Positions 36,331-45,196 of a DNA stretch of 64,000 bases are shown piece after piece; position 1 is the first letter of the stretch, and every line of letters begins with the position of its first letter. The notes beneath the pieces were generated by a model, which had not been told where the DNA came from, ran no database searches, and worked only from the letters and a program-made list of their open reading frames with translations. The stretch is from NCBI GenBank assembly GCA_001466705.2, contig LATX02000089.1, positions 558,001 through 622,000 on the forward strand. Direction: 5' to 3'. A program made the translations under genes and the position numbers. This DNA comes from Moniliophthora roreri. Lineage: Eukaryota > Basidiomycota > Agaricomycetes > Agaricales > Marasmiaceae.

Positions 36331-38618
36331 TTAGCAACTAACAAAGATATTACGGAAGTACTCCTTCAGTCCTGAGGTTCCCTTAGCCAACGCTCCGATG
36401 TACTGTTGAAAAAATTCAATCAATTTGTCGCCTTGGAGCAAGAACAGGTATTCTCACCCCATCTGGTCTCACAACGGCCGCGAACGCATCTCCCGGTCGC
36501 ACTCTATAGTTCTCGTACGCATGCCCATCGCCGTCAACGAATACATGATCGAGTAAAGCTTTCTCGCTGTCGGACGAGAGCGTTGAGCCTTGGGGTAACA
36601 CCAGCACACTCTTGACGACATTCTTGAGATATTTCGTCACAAATTCGAGTGACTCCTGAATATCGGAAATCGAATTTCCGAAGAAAAGGACTGTATGGGA
36701 TGTAGCGTTGAACAGTTCGAAGATACTTGTCTTCTCTCCCGAGTCCAAGTGCTTCAGTCCAGGAGCCTCTGGTGCACGATCGCCTGCATGGACGGTGCCA
36801 TCGGATCCTGAACGATATGGATCCACGGTCTCATTTTCGCCCGGGTACCTCTCGTCCACAATAATAGGGCTTTTGCGATATGTGATACCGAGCTGTCTTG
36901 TCTCAAAACCCCTCACAAAGCGCTCCGTATTCCCAGTGAGAGCAAAGTCTTTGCGCATAAGTATCGTAGTGATCTCGAGCATTGCCGCGATGACTGGTAG
37001 GCGTTCGGTGGTGTAGGATTCTAATAGGCTTCGTAGAGCTAAGCCCTTATGGACAAGTGCGAGCTTCCATGCAAGATTGAACTATTGGAAATATTACTTT
37101 TAGTTATCAAATGACGGAATTAGGACCGAGGACACATACTGAATCCTGTACACCCGAATTCATTCCCTAAAAGTGGAGTGTCATCAGTTACATCCGAAAT
37201 CGGCGAATGTAGAAAGGGCTACCTGTCCACCGGTAGGACTATGAACGTGAGCAGCATCTATGTTGTTGGTCAGTACCCCATTCTTGTTGCATCCTGAAAT
37301 TTAATGATGATTCCAATGCATACCTCCGATAATGAAGACCCGCCCTTCTCCAAATTTATTTGCCATTCGTACGTTTGCACTGTCAAGCTGAGATGAGAAG
37401 CTGGAGGTGCCTTTTCACAAAAATGAATAGTACCTCCATATCGCGTGCTGATACAGAGCACCAAACTCGATTCCTTTCCTGCCAGAGATATCATGAAGCA
37501 TATTGACGATACGTTCAGGATTAGCGGCTACCCCTTCTACATCTACTTGCGCGCCACTCAGGAAAAAGAAAGCCATTTGTTTTCCATCTTTCACGTAAGG
37601 ACATAAAGGCCCTGAGAAATAAAACCTGAGCGTAATTGACAGACATTTAAATATACCCACACACTCACATCTTTTCCTTCTGATTGCCCCATAAAGACCA
37701 AGCCTGGCAGGAGACTTGTACCGGTACTTTGAGAGCGATATAATGCAACACGTACCTCGAGGTCGATTTCATCAGGCCACTTCTTAACCTCAATGTCCCC
37801 GATGACTGAAGTGACATCGGCATGCGATTCGCCCACGAAGGCTAACCCCAACTGTTTCCTGACGACGCTTCGTGCACCATCCGCACCGACGAGCCATTTC
37901 GCATTTGCTGTCTCTTGCTTGCCTTTCTTTACGAGATTGACCACCACCTTGCCCTTGTCTTGTGAAAAACTGTCCACTTCTGTTTCGCTTTCAACAAAAC
38001 AGCCATATTCGCTCTCTAGGATTTGACGGAGAGTTTCTTGATGTTGTTCTTGTCCAAACATCATGCTGTTAACCTAGTTTACTCAGTCGGATTGACTCAT
38101 AGAAGAGATAACGATTAGTCCAACTTAAACGTACCCGATAGTACTGCGACTCTAATGACATTTCTTCCATGGATGGAGCCACTTTGAGCGGCTTATCCTG
38201 TCCAATGTCATAGATCTTCATCATCGGTGCTGGCTGACCATATTTTTCAATGTCTGGCAGAATGCCAAGGAGCTTATATAGCTCTAGAGTTCGGGGCTGG
38301 AGGTAAAGCAAGTGAGCTGTAGATGGCTTCGTGGCGGTCATGAGAACGAGACGTACCTGGAACCCAGCACCCCGGCGTCCAACGTTGAAGACGCTGCGTT
38401 TGTCGATGATCCGAACAGGAACGTTATTTCGGAGGAGCAGCAGTGCTAGAGCTAGTCCTACGAGCAGATTGAGTTTACTGGGTGACCCAAGTACGCTGAG
38501 CAGGCGGACAACGCACCAGATGGCCCAGCGCCAACCTGTTGAAGGTAACTTTATCAATGATTGTACACAATAGTGGGGATTCGATACTGACAATGAGAAC
38601 AGCAGGTTCGATACCCAT
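36331..38618 (-). CDS. FAD-dependent aromatic monooxygenase, copy D
   Basis: The same 12-exon plan: ATG at 38618 (MGIEPAVLI, with Gly where most copies have Thr at position 2), stop TAA at 36331. Motifs kept: GAGPSG, GADGARSVVRKQ, DAAHVHSPTGGQGMNSGVQD, NLAWKLALVHKG and VVRPDGYIG. Segment CPYVKDGKQM is intact. Several introns in the 5' half have no stop in one frame, so a long open frame spans exons 2-4, but the splice sites match the other copies. No lesion is seen; likely functional. It has a reductase relic downstream and a kinase-tail relic upstream. Confidence 0.9.
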
Positions 38619-38660
38619 TTGCTTTTGGGTTGTCATTGAACCAACCAATAAGAGTGGACA

Positions 38661-38667
38661 TTTTATA
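38661..38667 (-). promoter_or_regulatory. TATA box of monooxygenase copy D
   Basis: TATAAAA on the minus strand, 43 bases before the ATG at 38618. Confidence 0.55.
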
Positions 38668-38760
38668 GTCCGCGAGCAGGCGCTAGAGCGAAAATCGAAA
38701 CGGAAAAATAGGGCTACATCGTTACTCTTACGAGAATTCTGTATCCTTCGACAATTTGAT

Positions 38761-38826
38761 GATTCATATCTTGTTACCGTTCTTCAAGTTCACGGAAGTG
38801 CAGCCGATGTTTATGAATGTCCAGGA
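38761..38826 (-). pseudogene. Relic of nuclease-kinase last exon upstream of copy D
   Basis: Minus-strand reading gives GGACATTCATAAACATCGGC, GTGAACTTGAAGAACGGTAA and CAAGATATGAATC, aligned with 2868-2925. It continues to the right with sequence shared with 33600-33660 (TTCTATGAG and neighbours). Confidence 0.5.
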
Positions 38827-38939
38827 TGAGCCGCCCACCTGGCACTCCGTATACCCCCGAGTCAAAAAGTCTGCATATTCTATGAGCTCAGCGTGTGGGC
38901 TTGGTGTGCGCAGGAAGACGAATTTTGGCTTACCGAGAA

Positions 38940-39275
38940 ACCCAACACATCAGTACTTCCATCACCAACAAGGCGAACTCTATGTCGTTCGGGGGTTCTC
39001 AAATAATTTGCATTGTGATGTTATCACTGACCCGGAGGAGGTCGAGTCCCAGTCTCCAACTGAATTCTGAGTGGATAATACTAAACGGAGTCTGTCAGAT
39101 TATTGCAGGAGGGCAACTGAGCATAACTGTTCCAGCAAAATACCTTTCTGGACGAAGTTGCAGTCAGACTATGGAGAATCCTGGCCTGTACTCCATCACT
39201 GGTAGAGGAAATTGCAAATGAAGCTGCCAGTCCGCACTGGCGTAAACAGAATCGGCTCGATGCTGAATGTAGATA
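38940..39275 (+). repeat. Duplicated spacer block upstream of copy D
   Basis: Counterpart of 34440-34760. It ends in a TAGAGGAAATTGCAAATGAA segment that resembles ATGGAGTACATCGTAAATGA at 43381 and related starts at 34690 and 39589. Confidence 0.6.
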
Positions 39276-39284
39276 GTGACCCAG

Positions 39285-39735
39285 TGATGACGCGGTTTGC
39301 ATGAAGTGCTTACGCGGCAAAGCACCTTGATTATGGTACTGTGCCGGACCTGGGGAACTGGTGATGTTTGCGTAGGCTCCTCGGCAGGTGGCAAATATCG
39401 GTGACTTCATGACGTGGCCATGTGGACGCCGGCCAACAAGACGAGGATAGGCGAGTTCGAGATAAACAAAGCGAAGCCTAAGCGAATGATGATTTAGCTC
39501 GGTAAGATATTGCAGGACATTATTGTTCCAGTAAATCACCTCAACAAGGCGATAAGATCGCGGAGAAGATCATACCTTTTACCTCATCATGGAATACATC
39601 GTAAACGAGGCTGGCCGTGCGCACCGTCGACTCTTGCAATTTTGAATGTAGATGATGGAGTCAAGAAGCAGGGTCTGGACCCCGACTGTGGGAAAACTGT
39701 GGACGAGAATTTCTACGAATTCAAATTACGAATTC
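39285..39735 (+). repeat. Duplicated spacer block between copies D and E
   Basis: Long near-identity with 43105-43520: TGAAGTGCTTACGCGGCAAA, CCTCGGCAGGTGGCAAATAT, CATGACGTGGCCATG, CCGGCCAACAAGACGAGGAT, AAGCGAATGATGATTT, CCAGTAAATCACCTCAACAA, and GTGCGCACCGTCGACTCTTG. This is one of the most similar blocks in the array, so the D/E duplication is among the youngest. Confidence 0.7.
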
Positions 39736-39952
39736 GAAGCCCCTGCGGCACCGCTGCCTCATATCATATTCGCGTTCCTCGTCTTCTTGGACCGTCGCGG
39801 AACAAGGTTGAACTTCGAGCATACAATACCCCAGATTTCCGGATATCAAATTTCTTTGGAACCTCGGCTGATTCCAACCATTGACAAAACTCATATACCT
39901 ACTCGCTTTCATCACAGCCAACCTCACGCACTAATACTTTCATTAAGTCTAG

Positions 39953-40128
39953 TGGCCATCACCTTTGTCGTCAAGAACATAACACATCTTCCATATCATC
40001 AGAGGTCGTAAGATCGAGCAGCTCCAACAAAATCTTGGAGCTCTTGATATTACGCTCACCCCAGAGCGGATCAAGTTCTTGGAGAGTCGGACCGAATTTG
40101 ATATTGGTTGCCTATTGAGTTTCGCACC
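39953..40128 (+). pseudogene. Aldo/keto reductase exon 6 relic beside copy E
   Basis: An acceptor-like GTCTAG is followed by degenerate exon 6: GTGGCCATCACC, AGGTCGTAAGATCGAGCAGC, TTGATATTACGCTCACCCCA and AGACCGAATTTGATATTGG-like stretches, with frameshifts. The 60 bases upstream also match 35848-35900, so the relic was copied after it had already been reduced to this piece. Confidence 0.8.
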
Positions 40129-40401
40129 ATAGATATCGCATTCAAACAAAGTAGAGATTACAATTGTCCCATAGCCTTGTTGAGCGAAATCTGTGGGCCT
40201 TCAACTAATTCCTGATAATTTACGCTCACTTAGACGGATTAGGGAACCTGCAAGAACTCTTGTATTTGAGGCACGCAAGGACAAAGTGCGATGTGTAAAC
40301 TTTGCCTTTCAATCTACATGTTCCTAGAGTGATAAGGTAACTGAGAAGGATGTGTGCTTGTCGAATGTGAATCCAGCGTATAAATACAGGACTTGGGCCA
40401 T

Positions 40402-42685
40402 TCAGCAATTAACAAGGATGTTATGGAAATACTCCTTCAATCCAGAGGATCCCTTAGCCAACGCTCCGATGTACTGTTGAAAAAATCCAGTCAATCTATT
40501 GCCTTGAAACAAAGAGAGGTATTCTCACCCCATCTGGCCTCACAACAACCGTGAACACATCTCCCGGTCGCACCCTATAGTTCTCATATGCATGTCCATC
40601 ACCGTCAATGAATACATGATCGAGTAAAGCCTTCTCGCTGTCGGACGAGAGCGCTGAGCCTTGGGCTAACACCAGCACGCTCCTGGCGATGTCCTTGGGA
40701 TATTTCGCCACAAATTCGAGTGACTCCTGAAAATCAGAAATCGAATTACCGAAGAAAAGGACTGTATGGGACGCAGCATTGAGCACTTCGAAGATACTTG
40801 TCTTTTCTCCCGAGTCCAAGTGCTCCAGTCCAGGAGCCTCTGGTGCGCGATCGCCTGCGTGAATGGTGCCATCAGATCCGGAACGGTATGGATCCACGGC
40901 TTCGTTTTCATCCGGGTATCTCTCGTCGACGACAATAGGACTCCTCCGATATGTGATACCAAATTGTCTTGTCTCAAAACCTCTCTTCCAATCCCGACCC
41001 ACGGCAGGAGCGAAGTTTGTGCGCATGAGTACTGTGGACATCTCCAGTATTGCAGCAATAACCGGTACGCGTTCGGACGTGTAGGACTCCAACAGACTCT
41101 GTGGTGCTAAGCCCTTGCAGACAAGTGCGAGCTTCCATGCGAGATTGAACTGATCGAAAGTGGGACTCGGTTATCAAACCTAATGAAATCATGACCGATG
41201 ACACATACCGAATCTTGGACACTCGAGTTCATTCCCTAGGCGTGAAATGTTATCAGTTTCATCTAAAGTCGACAAATATAAAAATGGCTACCTGTCCACC
41301 AGAAAAACTATGAACATGGGCAGCATCTATATTGTTAGTCAGTTCATTATTCTCGCTGCATTTCAGTATTCAATGATGGTTCAAATGTACCTCCGACGAT
41401 GAAGACCCGCCCCTCGCCAAATTTGTTTGCCATTCGTACATTTGCCCTATCGAGCTAAGGTAAGAAGGTGAACGAAGATTTCCATGAAAAAGAAAAGTTA
41501 CCTCCATAATGTGTGTTGATGCATGGCACCAAACTCGATTCCTTTCCTGCCAGAGATATCGTGAACCAGATCAACGATACGTTCGGGATTAGCTGCTGCT
41601 CCTTCTACATCCACCTGCGCACCACCCAGGAGAAAGGAAGCCATTTGCTTGCCATCTTTCACATATGGCGCCAACATAACACTGAGGAGCAATACATGAG
41701 TGCCAGTGGAGGGACAATCTATTTTTTGCGTTCCTACTCACACCTTATCCTTGAGATCGCCCCATATGGAGGCAGCCTGCAGGAAAGAAACCGAATATCA
41801 ATACCTGAGAGCGATGTAAGTATAACGACACGTACCTTTGTGTCAACTTCCTCAGGCCACTTCTTTATCTCAGTATCCGCGATCACTAAAGCGATATCGG
41901 CATGCGATTCACCCATAAAGGTCAACCCCAGCTGTTTCCTGACAACACTTCGTGCTCCATCCGCACCGACGAGCCATTTCACATTTGTCGTCTCCTGCTT
42001 GCCTTCCTTCACAAGGTTGACCATCACCTTGTCCTTGTCTTGGGAAAAACTCTCCAATTCTGTTTCGCGTTCAACAAAACAGCCATATTCTTTCTCTAGG
42101 ATTTGACGGAGGAATTCTTGATGTTGTTCTTGTCGTAATGCCATGCCGTTAATCTGGTGTACTCAGTTTGACTAAGGTCGTAGAAGAGAGTGCAACTTGA
42201 ACGCACCCGATAGTACTGTGGCTCTGACTTCAAGTCTTCGATGAACGCGACCGTTTTGAGCGGCTTATCCTGTCCAATAGCATGGACCCTCGTCATCATG
42301 GATAATGGCAGAGCATCTCTCTCGATCTCCGCCCCAATGCCGAGGAGCTTGTACAGCTCTAGAGTTCGGGGCTGGAGGTAAAGAGAATGTGTTAATGGTG
42401 GCTCCTCAGCGGTTTCGAGACACACCTGGAATCCAGCACCTCGCATTCCAACATTGAAGTCGCTTCGTTTGTCGATGATTCGAACAGGAACATTGTTTCG
42501 GAGGAGCAGCAGCGCTAGAGCTAGACCTACAAACCAGTTAGTCTACTGGGTAGTCGAAGTACGTTGAGTGACGAATGGCGCACCAGATGGCCCAGCGCCG
42601 ACCTGTTGAGGGCAAAATTGTCAACGTTTGTACACCATAGTAAGAATTTGATACTGACGATGAGAACAGTGGATTCGATAGTCAT
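40402..42685 (-). CDS. FAD-dependent aromatic monooxygenase, copy E
   Basis: Same exon plan: ATG at 42685 (MTIESTVLI), stop TGA at 40402. GAGPSG, GADGARSVVRKQ, NLAWK and VVVRPDGYIG are kept, and no frame lesion is seen. The second FAD motif reads DAAHVHSFSGGQ where the other copies have HSPTGGQ or HSPAGGQ, so the conserved proline (about residue 307) is replaced by phenylalanine. This copy is also the most divergent elsewhere, for example GIGAEIERDALPLSMMTRVH after the first FAD domain and AASIWGDLKDK in exon 6. It may be a neofunctionalised or weakened enzyme. Confidence 0.85.
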
Positions 42686-42730
42686 TTCGTTTTCGGGTTG
42701 ACACTGAGTCTACCAAGACGAGAGAGCCTG

Positions 42731-42737
42731 TTTTATA
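42731..42737 (-). promoter_or_regulatory. TATA box of monooxygenase copy E
   Basis: TATAAAA on the minus strand, 46 bases before the ATG at 42685. Confidence 0.55.
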
Positions 42738-42960
42738 GCCTGAGAGCACAAGGATTCACCATTCATTTGGAAGTGTTTTTTCTCCCTTGAAGACACGCGT
42801 GCAATCGGCATTGGGGCATGCGAATGCTGGAGCAGGAATCGAAACGATAGAAATAGGGCTACATCGTTACTTACGTGGCTCTGAATCCGGACTGTCCGCT
42901 TCCTTCGACTTGCATTAATGGGTAAACGAGGTCTTCTTCAATGTACATGATGGCGAAGTA

Positions 42961-43015
42961 TATCATATTTTGTTATTGCTTTTTCAAGTACACGCAAGCG
43001 CTGCCAATTTCAATG
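42961..43015 (-). pseudogene. Relic of nuclease-kinase last exon upstream of copy E
   Basis: Weak but ordered match to the other relics: GCGCTTGCGTGTACTTGAAA, AAGCAATAACAAAATATGAT. Most decayed of the set. Confidence 0.4.
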
Positions 43016-43104
43016 ACGAGGCACCCACCCGTATACTTCTGAGCCAGAAGCCGTAGATCTGCAGCTGGTATAAACAATTGTTAACTCGGCCCGCAGAGTC
43101 GGCG

Positions 43105-43520
43105 CAGTTTGCCTGAAGTGCTTACGCGTCAAAGCGCCTTGATTGTGGTATACTGTGCCGGACCTGCGAACTGGCGAACCTTGCGTAGGCCCCTCGGCAG
43201 GCGGCAAATATCGACGACTCCATGACGTGGCCATGCGGAAGCCGGCCAACAAGACGAGGATAGGTGAGTTCGAGAATAAACAAAGCGAAACCTAAGCGAA
43301 TGATGATTTTAGATATTGTTCCAGTAAATCACCTCAACAAGGCGATGAGAGCGCGGAGAAGGTCATACTTTTTACCCTATCATGGAGTACATCGTAAATG
43401 AGGTCGCCAGTGCGCACCGTCGACTCTTGCAATGTTGAATGTAGATGATAGTCAAGAAGCAAGGTCTGGACCCGGACCGTGGGAAAACTGCGGACGAGAT
43501 TCGAATTACGAATTCGACAT
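43105..43520 (+). repeat. Duplicated spacer block right of copy E
   Basis: Counterpart of 39285-39735. It continues into GGACCGTGGGAAAACTGCGG, shared with the spacer in front of copies B and C. Confidence 0.7.
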
Positions 43521-43749
43521 CATACACGCCAACCGCGCCCAAGAGTCTCGCCGCATCCGTTCTCTCTGCCAGACCATGGGCAACTATCGATACGTCCCGG
43601 GAAGAAGAGGGATTACGTCATGTAGTATCTGCGAGGACAAAAGCCTTCTGACGTCCACGCAGTCCCTACAGAAGAACTAGCAATGTTGTGCAAAAATCAT
43701 TAGTCGTAGGAGCTCCTCGGTGTCCGACGACGTCTCAAATTAACGTGAG

Positions 43750-44830
43750 TCTTATAATACCTTCTCACAATCAACAATACTAACATCAGCTGTCCATGAT
43801 CAGTTTTTGGAAGGCCATATCGAAAGGAAACCTGACATTTTTCTCATCGAGCTAAGGCAGATTTGGTGGGCAGCTTTTGGCCTTAATGTGGAGACGCAAA
43901 AAATACCAAATGCACTACATCGAAGAGGTTTTATTCAGAAACATTCAAAAACAGAGTGTCGGTTCGTCAATAAGAATCAATGACTGAAAATTTTTGTAGG
44001 TCTCTTGTATTGCTATTGAGCGTTCGGACAAAGCCAGAAAATCATTTTTGATGCCGGGTATCCCTCCAATATTATGCACATCAACTAGTATTCCTTGACG
44101 GGTCTGCTTGTAACCGGCACACCTGCAGAAGGAAGTACGCATGGGCACCTCGTGGCTCTAGAGCACGACAACATGATTTTCTTTTCGTTCGAGGCACACT
44201 GGCATGGTACGTTACCAGTTCCTGACCCTTGTTCCAGATATTCTATTCTTCCAGCAATATCACTTGCCAACAGCGTTCTTCACCTGGATATTCTGACGCG
44301 GCCCTGGGGTGGCGAACAGTTCCATGGATACCTGGAGGCGCTTCTGGATGCCATGCAACCCTTTCCTCAACCAAACTCAGTCCTTACTATGGATAGCGCA
44401 AGCGTCCATCACTTTGAAGGCATCCGCGATACAGTTGAAGCTCGGTACGTAGCTTCTGGTTATGGCTTGTTTCAGGCCGATAACTTACAACATACTCTAG
44501 TGGTTGCCGATTAGAGCACCTCCCAGTACCTCCCACCATATTCGCCCAACTTCATATTGAAGACAGATTCTCAAGGCCCTTAAGTATGACATTTGCTCAA
44601 AACACGAAGAAATATTGGCCGAAATGGATGATGCTGAAGAGATTGACGCTATACCTTTACTTTGGCAAGCTGTATATGATATGATGACACCAGAAAACAC
44701 CTACCATCGCAAACCCCTCACAGTATTTTTCGGGCCTTCATCCACTTTCTGTTGCCCACCAAACAGTATCAACTGTTCCGACAGACGTTTTCATCGTAAC
44801 GACAAGAACATACTTCCTTTTTTTTATCTC
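43750..44830 (+). mobile_element. Degenerate Tc1/mariner-like DDE transposase
   Basis: Pieces of one transposase lie in order in different frames. A helix-turn-helix part is at about 43806-43980 (LEGHIERKPDIFLIELRQIW, NALHRRGF). The first acidic region is HQLVFLDGSACNRHT at about 44075-44120, where the family usually has DE. Then come YAWAPRGSRARQHD, RYSILPAISLANSVLHLDIL, the second catalytic aspartate in NSVLTMDSASVHHFEG, the YLPPYSPNF box at about 44525, and a C-terminal tail (ALKYDICSKHEEILAEMDDA). The third acidic residue after YLPPYSPNF is not recognisable and several frameshifts are present. No terminal inverted repeats could be located. An inactive relic at the edge of the duplicated block. 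Confidence 0.8.
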
Positions 44831-45196
44831 CCCTAGGTGGGTCTTCATCTGTCTTCACTCCGAGCCGCTTTGCTTATTTCGTACTACAGGATGAAAGGCA
44901 AAGTCATAGAGGTGACTGTCGCTGAGCTTCGTCATAAGATGGTGGTTGCGAGCGGAGAGAATGCAAGAGATAGTGAGGTTGAGAGTGAGATCGTTGAATC
45001 ACTTTCAGTTACTGAGCATCTTGTAGCACAGCCGATATCTTCATTACCTCTACAACGAGACATGTACAACATTACTGCGATATATAATTTAATATTGTCC
45101 ATGTCCTATGCTCTACCGATGTGTGTTCATCCGAAATGATCCCCATGCACTGCATTCAGATCCCAGAAGTCAACTGTTTCGTTAACACCCATCGTA
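44831..45196. other. Intergenic; one 100-codon open frame
   Basis: Frame 44837-45139 on the plus strand has a charged segment (KVIEVTVAELRHKMVVASGE) but no known domain. It could be a tail of the transposon or chance. Confidence 0.3.

Noticed and set aside
38069..38593. Long open frame in copy D suggesting a four-exon fusion without introns
   Set aside because: Introns here simply lack stops in this frame. Splice sites align with the other four copies, and splicing restores the GAGPSG site.
39081..39539. 152-codon minus-strand open frame
   Set aside because: Lies across two duplicated spacer blocks whose other copies do not keep the frame.
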